NCBI RefSeq assembly: GCF_937616625.2 | Contig: NC_065570.1 | Span: forward strand, 33,177,665 to 33,241,664 | DNA length: 64,000 nt | From: Mercurialis annua | Taxonomy: Eukaryota; Streptophyta; Magnoliopsida; Malpighiales; Euphorbiaceae | Direction: 5' to 3' | In this document: positions 13,962 through 28,099 of the stretch, in pieces | Layout of the letters: every line of letters begins with the position of its first letter | Position numbering within the stretch: the stretch's first letter is position 1 | Translations under genes and position numbers: made by a program | Notes under the pieces: model-generated | Databases searched by the model: none | What the model saw: the letters and a program-made list of their open reading frames with translations, nothing else | What the model was told of the DNA's origin: nothing

Positions 13962-16900
13962 ATGTTTACAAACATTACGAAACAAATCCAGACGTTTCCC
14001 CTTTTTAGCAATTTAAGCGAAACGTTTACAACCGTTATGAAACAAATCCAAGCGTTTCTCCTTTTTAGCAATTTAAGCAAAACGTATACAAACATTACGA
14101 AACAAATCAAAGCGTTTCACCTTTTTAGCAATTTAAGCCAAACCTTTACAAAGGGTATGAAACAAATCCGAACAATTCACCTTTTTAGTGACATAAGCCA
14201 AACGTTTACAAACGATAAGAAACAAATCCAAATGTTTCATCTTTTTAGCGATTTAAGCCAAACGTTTACAAACGTTACGAAATAAATCCAAACGTTTCAC
14301 CTTTTTAGCGATTTAAGCCAAACATTTACAAACGATACGAAACAAGTCTAAATGTTTCACCTTTTTAGCGATTTAAGCCAAACATTTATAAACGTTACGA
14401 AACAAATCCAAACGTTTCACCTTTTTAGCGATTAAAGTCAAACGCTTACAAACGTTACGAAACCAAACCAAACGTTCAAAACGTTGTGAAACAAATCCAA
14501 ACGTTTCATATTTTTAGTGTTTTAAGCCAAACGTTTACAAACGTTACAAAACAAAACCAAGCGTTTCTCTTTCTTAGCAATTTAAGCCATACGTTTACAA
14601 ACGCTACGAAACAAGTCCAAGCGTTTCACATTTTTAGCAATTTAAGCCAAACGTTAACAAAAGTTACGAAACAAAAACCAAGTGTTTCACCTTTTTGTAG
14701 CAATTTAAGCCAAACGTTTATAAACGTTACAAAACAAATCCAAGTGTTTCATCTTTTTAGCAATTTAAGCCAAACGTTAACAAATGTTACGAAACAAAAA
14801 CCAAGTGTTTCACCTTTTTGTAGCAATTTAAGCCAAACGTTTACAAACATTACGAAACAAATCCAAGTGTTTCACCTTTTTAGCGATTGAAGCCAAACGT
14901 TTACAAACGTTTCACATTTTTAGCAATTTAAGCCAAACGTTTACAAATGTTACGAAACAAAAACCAAGTGTTTCACCTTTTATTAGCAATTTAAGCAAAA
15001 TGTTTATAAACGTTACGAAACAAATCCAAGCATTTCATCTTTTTAGCAATTTAAGACAAACATTTATAAACGTTTCGAAACAAATCAAAGCGTTTCACCT
15101 TTTTAGCAATTTAAGCCAAACGTTTACAAACTTTACGATACGAATCCAAACATTTCACCTTTTTAGCAATGTAAGCCAATAGTTTACAAACGTTTCAAAA
15201 CAAATCCAAGTGTTTCACCTTTTTAGCAATTTAATCCAAACGTTTACAAACGTTAAGAAACACATCCAAGCGTTTCACCTTTTGAGAAATTTAAGCCAAA
15301 CGTTTACAAACGTAACGAAAAAATCCAAATGTTTCCTTTTTTTAGCGATTTAAGCAAAACGTTTAAAAGGTTACTAAACAAATCCAAATGTTTCACCTTT
15401 TTAGCAATTTTAGCCAAACGTTTACAAACGTTACGAAACAAATCCAAGCGTTTCACCTTTTTAGCAATTTAAGCCAAATGTTTACAAACATTACGAAACA
15501 AATCCAAGCATTTCACTTTTTTCGCAATTTAAGCCAAACATTTGCAAACGTTACGAAACAAATCCAAGCGTTTCACCTTTTTAGCGATTTAAGCCGAACG
15601 TTTACAAACGTTACGAAACAAATCCAAGTGTTTCACCTTTTTAGCGATTTAAGCCGAACGTTTATAAACGTTACGAAAAAAACGTTTACCCTTTTTAGCG
15701 ATTTAATCCAAACGTTTAAAACGTTATGAAAAAATCCAAGCGTTTCCCCATTTTAGCGATTTAAGCCAAACGTTTAAAACGTTAGGAAATGAATCCAAAC
15801 GTTTCATCTTTTTAGCGATTTCAGCCAAACGTTTACAAACGTTACGAAACAAATCCAAACGTTTCCCTTTTTTAGCGATTGAAGCCAAACGTTTACAAAC
15901 ATTACGAAACAAATCCAAACGTTTCCCATTTTTAGCAAATTAAGCCAAACATTTACAAACATTACAAAACAAAACCAAGTGTTTCACCTTTTTAGCAATT
16001 TAAGCCAAACGTTTACAAACGTTCCAAACAAATCCAAGCATTTCACATTTTTGAAATTTAAGCCAAGCGTATAAAAATGTTTTAAAACAAAACCAAGCGT
16101 TTCGCCTTTTTAGCAGTTTAAGCCAAACGTTTACAAACGTTACGAAACAAATCCAAGCGTTTCCACCTTTTTAGCAATTTAAGCGAAATGTTTACAAACA
16201 TTACGAAACAAATCCAGACGTTTCACCTTTTTAGCAATTTAAGCCAAACGTTTACAACCGTTATGAAACAAATCCAAGCGTTTCTCCTTTTTAGCAATTT
16301 AAGCAAAACGTATACAAACGTTACGAAACAAATCAAAGCGTTTCACCTTTTTAGCAATTTAAGCCAAACCTTTACAAAGGGTATGAAACAAATCCGAACG
16401 ATTCACCTTTTTAGCGACATAAGCCAAACGTTTACAAACGATAAGAAACAAATCCAAATGTTTCATCTTTTTAGCGATTTAAGCCAAACGTTTACAAACG
16501 TTACGAAATAAATCCAAACGTTTCACCTTTTTAGCGTTTTAAGCCAAACATTTACAAACGATACGAAACAAGTCTAAATGTTTCACCTTTTTAGCGATTT
16601 AAGCCAAACATTTATAAACGTTACGAAACAAATCCAAACGTTTCACCTTTTTAGCGATTAAAGTCAAACGCTTACAAACGTTACGAAACAAAACCAAACG
16701 TTCAAAACGTTGTGAAACAAATCCAAACGTTTCATATTTTTAGTGTTTTAAGCCAAACGTTTACAAACGTTACAAAACAAAACCAAGCGTTTCTCTTTCT
16801 TAGCAATTTAAGCCATACGTTTACAAACGCTACGAAACAAGTCCAAGCGTTTCACATTTTTAGCAATTTAAGCCAAACGTTAACAAAAGTTACGAAACAA

Positions 16901-18285
16901 AAACCAAGTGTTTCACCTTTTTGTAGCAATTTAAGCCAAACGTTTATAAACGTTACAAAACAAATCCAAGTGTTTCATCTTTTTAGCAATTTAAGCCAAA
17001 CGTTAACAAAAGTTACGAAACAAAAACCAAGTGTTTCACCTTTTTGTAGCAATTTAAGCCAAACATTTACAAACATTACGAAACAAATCCAAGTGTTTCA
17101 CCTTTTTAGCGATTGAAGCCAAACGTTTACAAACGTTACAAAACAAATACAAACATTTCCCATTTTTAGCAATTTAAGCCAAACGTTTACAAATGTTACG
17201 AAACAAAAACCAAGTGTTTCACCTTTTATTAGCAATTTAAGCAAAATGTTTATAAACGTTACGAAACAAATCCAAGCATTTCATCTTTTTAGCAATTTAA
17301 GACAAACATTTATAAACGTCTCGAAACAAATCAAAGCGTTTCACCTTTTTAGCAATTTAAGCCAAACGTTTACAAACTTTACGATACGAATCCAAACATT
17401 TCACCTTTTTAGCAATGTAAGCCAATAGTTTACAAACGTTTCAAAACAAATCCAAGTGTTTCACCTTTTTAGCAATTTAATCCAAACGTTTACAAACGTT
17501 AAGAAACACATCCAAGCGTTTCACCTTTTGAGAAATTTAAGCCAAACGTTTACAAACGTAACGAAAAAATCCAAATGTTTCCTTTTTTAAGCGATTTAAG
17601 CAAAACGTTTGAAAGGTTACTAAACAAATCCAAATGTTTCACCTTTTTAGCAATTTAAGCCAAACGTTTACAAACATTACGAAACAAATCCAAGCGTTTC
17701 ACCATTTTAGCAATTTAAGCCAAATGTTTACAAACGTTACGAAACAAATCCAAGCATTTCACCTTTTTCGGAATTTAAGCCAAACATTTGCAAACGTTAC
17801 GAAACAAATCCAAGCGTTTCACCTTTTTAGCGATTTAAGCCGAACGTTTACAAACGTTACGAAACAAATCCAAGTTTTTCACCTTTTTAGTGATTTAAGC
17901 CGAACGTTTACAAACGTTACGAAACAAAAGTTTACCCTTTTTCGCGATTTAAGCCAAACGTTTAAAACGTTATGAAAAAATCCAAGCGTTTCCCCAGTTT
18001 AGCGATTTAAGCCAAACGTTTAAAACGTTAGGAAACGAATCCAAACGATTACAAATGTTATGAAACAAATCCAAACGTTTCACTTTTTTAGCGATTGAAG
18101 CCAAACTTTTACAAACATTACGAAACAAATCCAAAGGTTTCCCATTTTTAGCAAATTAAGCCAAACATTTACAAACGTTACAAAACAAAACCAAGCATTT
18201 CGCCTTTTTAGCAGTTTAAGCCAAACGTTTACAAACGTTACGAAACAAATCCAAGCGTTTCCACCTTTTTAGCAATTTAAGCGAA
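13962..18285 (+). repeat. HOR units of 2226 and 2098 bp
   Basis: Two further long-type HOR units follow the dimeric stretch, with marker monomers at 13962, 16188 and 18286. The second unit is shorter by about 128 bp. Part of the shortening is at 18000-18060, where a monomer junction is fused. Units remain highly similar to those at 7716 and 11735. Confidence 0.88.
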
Positions 18286-19653
18286 ATGTTTACAAACATT
18301 ACGAAACAAATCCAGACGTTTCACCTTTTTAGCAATTTAAGCCAAACGTTTACAACCGTTATGAAACAAATCCAAGCGTTTCTCCTTTTTAGCAATTTAA
18401 GAAAAACGTATACAAACGTTACGAAACAAATCAAAGCGTTTCACCTTTTTAGCAATTTAAGCCAAACGTTTACAAAGGTTATGAAACAAATCCGAACGAT
18501 TCACCTTTTTAGCGACATAAGCCAAACGTTTACAAACGATAAGAAACAAATCCAAATGTTTCATCTTTTTAGCGATTTAAGCCAAACGTTTACAAACGTT
18601 ACAAAATAAATCCAAACGTTTCACCTTTTTATCGATTTAAGCCAAACATTTACAAACGATACGAAACAAATCCAAGCGTTTCACCTTTTTAGCGATTTAA
18701 GCCAAACATTTATAAACGTTACGAAACAAATCCAAACGTTTCACCTTTTTAGCGATTAAAGTCAAACGCTTACAAACGTTACGAAACAAAACCAAATGTT
18801 CAAAATGTTGTGAAACAAATCCAAACGTTTCATATTTTTAGTGTTTTAAGCCAAACGTTTACAAACGTTACAAAACAAAACCAAGCGTTTCTCTTTCTTA
18901 GTAATTTAAGCCATACGTTTACAAACGCTACGAAACAAGTCCAAGCGTTTCACATTTTTAGCAATTTAAGCCAAACGTTAACAAAAGTTACGAAACAAAA
19001 ACCAAGTGTTTCACCTTTTTGTAGCAATTTAAGCCAAACGTTTATAAACGTTACAAAACAAATCCAACTGTTTCATCTTTTTAGCAATTTAAGCAAAACG
19101 TTTACAAACGTTACGAAACAAATCCAAGTGTTTCACCTTTATAGCAATTTAAGCCAAACGTTTACAAACGTTACGAAACGAATCCAAACATTTCACCTTT
19201 TTAGCAAATTAAGCCAAACGTTTACAAACGGTAAGAAACCAATCCAAACGTTACACCTTTTTAGCGATTTAAGCCAAACATTTACAAACGCTACGAAACA
19301 AATCCAAATGTTTCACCTTTTTAGCAATGTAAGCCAAACGTTTACAAACGTTTCAAAACAAATCCAAGTGTTTCACCTTTTTAGCAATTTAAGCCAAATG
19401 TTTACAAACGTTACGAAACAAAACCAAACGTTTCACCTTTTTAGTGATTTAAGCCAAACATTTACAAACGATACGAAACAAGTCTAAATGTTTCACCTTT
19501 TTAGCGATTTAAGCCAAACATTTATAAACGTTACGAAACAAATCCAAACGTTTCACCTTTTTAGCGATTAAAGTCAAACGCTTACAAACATTACGAAACA
19601 AAACCAAACGTTCAAAATGTTGTGAAACAAATCCAAACGTTTCATATTTTTAG

Positions 19654-22600
19654 TGTTTTAAGCCAAACGTTTACAAACGTTACAAAACAAAACCAAGTGT
19701 TTCTCTTTCTTAGCAATTTAAGTCGTACGTTTAGAAACGCTACAAACAAGTCCAAGCGTTTCACATTTTTAGCAATTTAAGCCAAACGTTAACAAAAGTT
19801 ACGAAACAAAAACAAAGTGTTTCACCTTTTTGTAGCAATTTAAGCCAAACGTTTATAAACGTTACAAAACAAATCCAACTGTTTCATCTTTTTAGCAATT
19901 TAAGCCAAACGTTTACAAACGTTACGAAACAAATCTAAGTGTTTCACCTTTATAGCAGTTTAAGCCAAACGTTTACAAACGTTATGAAACGAATCCAAAC
20001 ATTTCACCTTTTTAGCAAATTATGCCAAACGTTTACAAACGGTAAGAAACCAATCCAAACGTTACACCTTTTTAGCGATTTAAGCCAAACATTTACAAAC
20101 GCTACGAAACAAATCCAAATGTTTCACCTTTTTAGCAATGTAAGCCAAACGTTTACAAACGTTTCAAAACAAATCCAAGTGTTTCACCTTTTTAGCAATT
20201 TAAGCCAAATGTTTACAAACGTTACGAAACAAATCCAAGCGTTTCACCTTTTTAGACATTTAAGCCAAACGTTTACAAACATTACAAAACAAATCTAAGC
20301 GTTTCACCTTTTTAGCAATTTAAGCTAAATGTTTACAAACATTACGAATTAAAACCAAGCGTTTCACCTTTTTAGCAATTTAAGCCAAACGTTTACAAAT
20401 ATTACGAAACAAAGCCAAGCGTTTCATATTTTTAGCAATTTAAGCCAAATGTTTACAAACATTACGAAACAAATCCAAGTGTTTCACCTTTTTAGCAATG
20501 TAAGCCAAACGTTTACAAAAGTTACGAAACAAATCCAAACGTTTCACCTTTTTAGCAATTTAAGCCAAACGTTTACAAACGTTACGAAACAAATCCAAAC
20601 GTTTCACCTTTTTACCGATTTAAGCCAAACGTTTACAAACGCTACGAAACAAATCCAAACGTTTCACCTTTATACCGATTCAAGCCAAACATTTACAATG
20701 GTTTTCAAACAAATCCAAATGTTTCACCTTTTTATCAATTGAAGCCAAACGTTTACAAACGTTACGAAACAAATCCAAGCGTTTCACCTTTTTAGCAATT
20801 TAAGCGAATTGTTAACAAACGATACGAAACAAATCGAAACGTTTCACCTTTTTAGCGATTTAAGCGAAATGTTTAAAAACGTTATGAAACAAATCCAAAC
20901 GTTTCAACTTTTTAGCGATTTTAGCCAAACGTTTACAAACGTTACCAAACAAATCCAAACGTTTCCCCTTTATAGCGATATAAGTTAAACGTTTACAAAC
21001 GTTACGAAACAAATCCAAACGTTTCACCTTTTTAGTGATTTAAACTAAACGTTTACAAACATTACGAAAGAAATCCAAAAGTTTTACCTTATTAATATTA
21101 ATTTAAGCCAAACGTTTACAAAAGTTACGAAACCAATCCAAACGTTTCGCCTTTTTAGCAATTTAAGCCAAACGTATACAAACATTATGAAACAAATTCA
21201 AACGATTCTCAATTTTAGCGATTTAAGCCAATCGTTTAAAACGTTACGAAATAAATCCAAACGTTCCACCTTTTTAGCGATTTAAGCCAAACGTTTAAAA
21301 CGTTACGAAACAAATCCAAACGTTTCACCTTATTAGCGATTCATGCAAAACGTTTACAAACATTACGAAACAAATCCAAGTGTTTCACCTTTTTAGCGAT
21401 TGAAGCCAAATGTTTACAAACGTTACAAAACAAATACAAACGTTTCCCATTTTTAGCAATTTAAGCCAAACGTTTACAAATGTTACGAAACAAAAACCAA
21501 GTGTTTCACCTTTTTTTTAGCAATTTAAGCAAAATGTCTATAAACGTTACGAAACAAATCCAAGCATTTCATCTTTTTAGCAATTAAAGACAAACATTTT
21601 TAAACATTTCGAAATAAATCAAAGCGTTTCACCTTTTTAGCAATTTAAGCCAAACGTTTACAAACTTTACGAAACGAATCCAAACATTTCACCTTTTTAG
21701 CAATGTAAGCCAATAGTTTACAAACGTTTCAAAACAAATCCAAGTGTTTCAGCTTTTTAGTGTTTTAAGCCAAACGTTTACAAACGTTACAAAACAAAAC
21801 CAAGTGTTTCTCTTTCTTAGCAATTTAAGTCGTACGTTTAGAAACGCTACAAACAAGTCCAAGCGTTTCACATTTTTAGCAATTTAAGCCAAACGTTAAC
21901 AAAAGTTACGAAACAAAAACAAAGTGTTTCACCTTTTTGTAGCAATTTAAGCCAAACGTTTATAAACGTTACAAAACAAATCCAACTGTTTCATCTTTTT
22001 AGCAATTTAAGCCAAACGTTTACAAACGTTACGAAACAAATCTAAGTGTTTCACCTTTATAGCAATTTAAGCCAAACGTTTACAAACGTTATGAAACGAA
22101 TCCAAACATTTCACCTTTTTAGCAAATTATGCCAAACATTTACAAACGGTAAGAAACCAATCCAAACGTTACACCTTTTTAGCGATTTAAGCCAAACATT
22201 TACAAACGCTACGAAACAAATCCAAATGTTTCACCTTTTTAGCAATGTAAGCCAAACGTTTACAAACGTTTCAAAACAAATCCAAGTGTTTCACCTTTTT
22301 AGCAATTTAAGCCAAATGTTTACAAACGTTACGAAACAAATCCAAGCGTTTCACCTTTTTAGACATTTAAGCCAAACGTTTACAAACATTACAAAACAAA
22401 TCTAAGCGTTTCACCTTTTTAGCAATTTAAGCTAAATGTTTACAAACATTACGAATTAAAACCAAGCGTTTCACCTTTTTAGCAATTTAAGCCAAACGTT
22501 TACAAATATTACGAAACAAAGCCAAGCGTTTCATATTTTTAGCAATTTAAGCCAAATGTTTACAAACATTACGAAACAAATCCAAGTGTTTCACCTTTTT

Positions 22601-23866
22601 AGCAATGTAAGCCAAACGTTTACAAAAGTTACGAAACAAATCCAAACGTTTCACCTTTTTAGCAATTTAAGCCAAACGTTTACAAACGTTACGAAACAAA
22701 TCCAAACGTTTCACCTTTTTACCGATTTAAGCCAAACGTTTACAAACGCTACGAAACAAATCCAAACGTTTCACCTTTATACCGATTCAAGCCAAACATT
22801 TACAATGGTTTTCAAACAAATCCAAATGTTTCACCTTTTTATCAATTTAAGCCAAACGTTTACAAACGTTACGAAACAAATCCAAGCGTTTCACCTTTTT
22901 AGCAATTTAAGCGAAATGTTAACAAACGATACGAAACAAATCGAAACGTTTCACCTTTTTAGCGATTTAAGCGAAATGTTTAAAAACGTTATGAAACAAA
23001 TCCAAACGTTTCAACTTTTTAGCGATTTTAGCCAAACGTTTACAAACGTTACCAAACAAATCCAAACGTTTCCCCTTTATAGCGATATAAGTTAAACGTT
23101 TACAAACGTTACGAAACAAATCCAAACGTTTCACCTTTTTAGTGATTTAAACTAAACGTTTACAAACATTACGAAAGAAATCCAAAAGTTTTACCTTATT
23201 AATATTAATTTAAGCCAAACGTTTACAAAAGTTACGAAACCAATCCAAACGTTTCGCCTTTTTAGCAATTTAAGCCAAACGTATACAAACATTATGAAAC
23301 AAATTCAAACGATTCTCAATTTTAGCGATTTAAGCCAATCGTTTAAAACGTTACGAAATAAATCCAAACGTTCCACCTTTTTAGCGATTTAAGCCAAACG
23401 TTTAAAACGTTACGAAACAAATCCAAACGTTTCACCTTATTAGCGATTCATGCAAAACGTTTACAAACATTACGAAACAAATCCAAGTGTTTCACCTTTT
23501 TAGCGATTGAAGCCAAATGTTTACAAACGTTACAAAACAAATACAAACGTTTCCCATTTTTAGCAATTTAAGCCAAACGTTTACAAATGTTACGAAACAA
23601 AAACCAAGTGTTTCACCTTTTTTTAGCAATTTAAGCAAAATGTCTATAAACGTTACGAAACAAATCCAAGCATTTCATCTTTTTAGCAATTAAAGACAAA
23701 CATTTTTAAACATTTCGAAATAAATCAAAGCGTTTCACCTTTTTAGCAATTTAAGCCAAACGTTTACAAACTTTACGAAACGAATCCAAACATTTCACCT
23801 TTTTAGCAATGTAAGCCAATAGTTTACAAACGTTTCAAAACAAATCCAAGTGTTTCAGCTTTTTAG
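19654..23866 (+). repeat. Tandem duplication of a 2107-bp satellite segment
   Basis: The stretch 19654-21760 is repeated head to tail at 21761-23866. Markers are 2107 bp apart throughout (19939 and 22046, 20449 and 22556). The junction at 21760/21761 joins one monomer's AGCTTTTTAG to another monomer's TGTTTTAAGCC, while the second copy runs on into its natural continuation after 23866. This is the structure left by one unequal exchange between monomers out of register. Only a handful of substitutions separate the copies, so the event is recent relative to monomer divergence. Confidence 0.92.
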
Positions 23867-24026
23867 CAATTTAATCCAAACGTTTACAAACATTACGAAA
23901 CAAATCCAAGCGTTTCACCTTTTGAGAAATTTAAGCCAAACGTTTACAAACGTAACGAAAAAATCCAAATGTTTCCTTTTTTAGCGATTTAAGCAAAACG
24001 TTTCAAAGGTTACGAAACAAATCCAA

Positions 24027-27000
24027 ATGTTTCACCTTTTTAGCAATTTAAGACAAACGTTTACAAACGTTACGAAACAAATCCAAGCGTTTCACCTTTT
24101 TAGCAATTTAAGCCAAATGTTTACAAACATCGCGAAACAAATCCAAGCATTTCACCTTTTTCGCAATTTAAGCCAAACATTTGCAAACATTACGAAACAA
24201 ATCCAAGCGTTTCACCTTTTTAGCGATTTAAGCCGAACGTTTACAAACGTTACGAAACAAATCCAAGTGTTTCACCTTTTTAGCGATTTAAGCCGAACGT
24301 TTACAAACGTTATGAAACAAAACAAGACGTTTCAACTTTTTAGCGATTTAAGCCGAACATTTACAAACGTTACGAAACAAACATTTACCCTTTTTAGCGA
24401 TTTAAGCCAAACGTTTAAAACGTTACGAAACAAATCCAAACGTTTCCCCATTTTAGCGATTTAAGCCAAACATTTAAAACGTTAGGAAACGAATCCAAAC
24501 GTTTCATCTTTTTAGCGATTTCAGCCAAACGTTTACAAACGTTACGAAACAAATCCAAACGTTTCACTTTTTTAGCGATTGAAGCCAAACGTTTACAAAC
24601 ATTACGAAACAAATTCAAACGTTTCCCATTTTTAGCAAATTAAGCCAAACGTTTACAAACGTTACAAAACAAAACCAAGCGTTCGCCTTTTTAGCAGTTT
24701 AAGCAAAACGTTTACAAACGTTACGAAACAAATACAGACGTTTCACCTTTTTAGCAATTTAAGCAAAACGTTTACAACCGTTATGAAACAAATCCAAGCG
24801 TTTCTCCTTTTTAGCAATTTAAGCAAAATGTATACAAACGTTACGAAACAAATCAAAGCGTTTCACCTTTTTAGCAATTTAAGCCAAACGTTTACAAAGG
24901 TTATGAAACAAATCCGAACGATTCACCTTTTTAGCGACATAAGCCAAACGTTTACAAACGATAAGAAACAAATCCAAACGTTTCATCTTTTTAGCGATTT
25001 CAGCCAAATGTTTACAAACGTTACGAAATAAATCCAAACGTTTCACCTTTCTAGCGATTTAAGCCAAACATTTACAAACGATACGAAACAAGTCTAAATG
25101 TTTCACCTTTTTAGCGATTTAAGCCAAACGTTTACAAACTTTATGAAACAAATCCAAACGTTTCCCCTTTTTAGCGATTAAAGTCAAACGCTTACAAACG
25201 TTACGAAACAAAACCAAACGTTCAAAACGTTGTGAAACAAATCCAAACGTTTCATATTTTTAGTGTTTTAAGCCAAACGTTTACAAACGTTACAAAACAA
25301 AACCAAACGTTTCTCTTTCTTAGCAATTTAAGCCATACGTTTACAAACGCTACGAAACAAGTCCAAGCGTTTCAAATTTTTAGCAATTTAAGCCAAACGT
25401 TAACAAATGTTACGAAACAAAAACCAAGTGTTTCACATTTTTTTAACAATTTAAGCAAAATGTTTATAAACATTACGAAACAAATCCAAGCATTTCAGCT
25501 TTTTAGCAATTAAAGACAAACATTTTTAAACGTTTCGAAATAAATCAAAGCGTTTCAACTTTTTAGCAATTTAAGCCAAACGTTTACAAACTTTACGAAA
25601 CGAATCCAAACATTTCACCTTTTTAGCAATGTAAGCCAATAGTTTACAAACGTTTCAAAACAAATCCAAGTGTTTCAGCTTTTTAGCAATTTAATCCAAA
25701 CGTTTACAAACGTTACGAAACAAATCCAAGCGTTTCACCTTTTGAGAAATTTAAGCCAAACGTTTACAAACGTAACGAAAAAATCCAAATGTTTCCTTTT
25801 TTTAGCGATTTAAGCAAAACGTTTCAAAGGTTACGAAACAAATCCAAATGTTTCACCTTTTTAGCAATTTAAGCCAAACGTTTACAAACATTACGAAACA
25901 AATCCAAGCGTTTCACCTTTTTAGCAATTTAAGCCAAATGTTTACAAATATTACGAAACAAATCCAAGCATTTCACCTTTTTTGCAATTTAAGCCAAACA
26001 TTTGCAAACGTTACGAAACAAATCCAAGCGTTTCACCTTTTTAGCGATTTAAGCCAAACGTTTACAAACGTTACGAAACAAATCCAAGTGTTTCACCTTT
26101 TTAGCGATTTAAGCCGAACGTTTACAAACGTTACGAAACAAAACAAGACGTTTCAACTTTTTAGCGATTTAAGCCGAACGTTTACAAACGTTACGAAACA
26201 AACATTTACCCTTTTTAGCGATTGAAGCCAAACGTTTAAAACGTTATGAAAAAATCCAAACGTTTCCCCATTTTAGCGATTTAAACCAAACGTTTAAAAC
26301 GTTAGGAAACGAATCCAAACGTTTCATCTTTTTAGCGATTTCAGCCAAATGTTTACAAACGTTACGAAACAAATCCAAACGTTTCACTTTTTTAGCGATT
26401 GAAGCCAAACGTTTACAAACATTACGAAACAAATTCAAACGTTTCCCATTTTTAGCAAATTAAGCCAAACGTTTACAAACGTTACAAAACAAAACCAAGC
26501 GTTCGCCTTTTTAGCAGTTTAAGCAAAACGTTTACAAACGTTACGAAACAAATCCAAGCGTTTTCACCTTTTTAGCAATTTAAGCAAAATGTTTACAAAC
26601 ATTACGAAACAAATCCAGATGTTTCACCTTTTTAGCAATTTAAGCCAAACGTTTACAACCGTTATGAAACAAATCCAAGCGTTTCTCCTTTTTAGCAATT
26701 TAAGCAAAACGTATACAAACGTTACGAAAAAAATCAAAGTGTTTCACCTTTTTAGCAATTTAAGCCAAACGTTTACAAAGGTTATGAAATAAATCCGAAC
26801 GATTCACCTTTTTAGCGACATAAGCCAAACGTTTACAAACGATAAGAAACAAATCCAAACGTTTCATCTTTTTAGCGATTTAAGCCAAATGTTTACAAAC
26901 GTTACGAAATAAATCCAAACGTTTCACCTTTTTAGCGATTTAAGCCAAACATTTACAAACGATACGAAACAAGTCTAAATGTTTCACCTTTTTAGCGATT

Positions 27001-27800
27001 TAAGCCAAACGTTCACAAACTTTACGAAACAAATCCAAACGTTTCCCCTTTTTAGCGATTAAAGTCAAACGCTTACAAACGTTACGAAACAAAACCAAAC
27101 GTTCAAAACGTTGTGAAACAAATCCAAACGTTTCATATTTTTTGTGTTTTAAGCCAAACGTTTACAAACGTTACAAAACAAAACCAAGCGTTTCTCTTTC
27201 TTAGCAATTTAAGCCATACGTTTACAAACGCTACGAAACAAGTCCAAGCGTTTCAAATTTTTAGCAATTTAAGCCAAACGTTAACAAATGTTACGAAACA
27301 AAAACCAAGTGTTTCACATTTTTTTAGCAATTTAAGCAAAATGTTTATAAACGTTACGAAACAAATCCAAGCATTTCAGCTTTTTAGCAATTAAAGACAA
27401 ACATTTTTAAACGTTTCGAAACAAATCAAAGCGTTTCACCTTTTTAGCAATTTAAGCCAAACGTTTACAAACTTTACGAAACGAATCCAAACATTTCACC
27501 TTTTTAGCAATGTAAGCCAATAGTTTACAAACGTTTCAAAACAAATCCAAGTGTTTCAGCTTTTTAGCAATTTAATCCAAACGTTTACAAACGTTACGAA
27601 ACAAAACCAAATGTTTCACCTTTTTAGGAATGTATGCCAAACGTTTACAAACGTTTCAAAACAAATCCAAGTGTTTCACCTTTTTAACAAATTAAGCCAA
27701 ATGTTTACAAACGTTAAGAAACAAATCCAAACGTTTCACCTTTTTAGCAATTTAAGGCAAACATTTAGAAACGTTACGAAACAAATCCAAGCGTTTCACC
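24027..27800 (+). repeat. HOR pair of about 1.82-1.88 kb
   Basis: Markers at 24027 and 25848 (1821 bp apart), 24783 and about 26664 (1881 bp) and 25232 and 27113 (1881 bp) show another local HOR. These units share subtypes with the 2.2-kb units, including a 63-bp monomer subtype, but lack several of their monomers. From about 27.55 kb the register changes and the subtypes become more mixed. Confidence 0.82.
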
Positions 27801-28099
27801 TTTTTAGCAATTTAAGCCAAATGTTTACAAACATTACGAAACAAATCCAAGCATTTCACCTTTTTTGCAATTTAAGCCAAACATTTGCAAACGTTACGAA
27901 ACAAGCGTTTCACCTTTTTAGGGATTTAAGCCAAATGTTTAAAATGTTACGAAAAAATTCAAACGTTTCCCTATTTTAGCGATTTAAGACAAATGTTTAA
28001 AACGTTACGAAACAAATCCAAACGTTTCACCTTTTTAGCGATTTAAGCCAAACGTTTACAAACATTACGAAACAAATCCAAACGTTTCCCATTTTTAGC

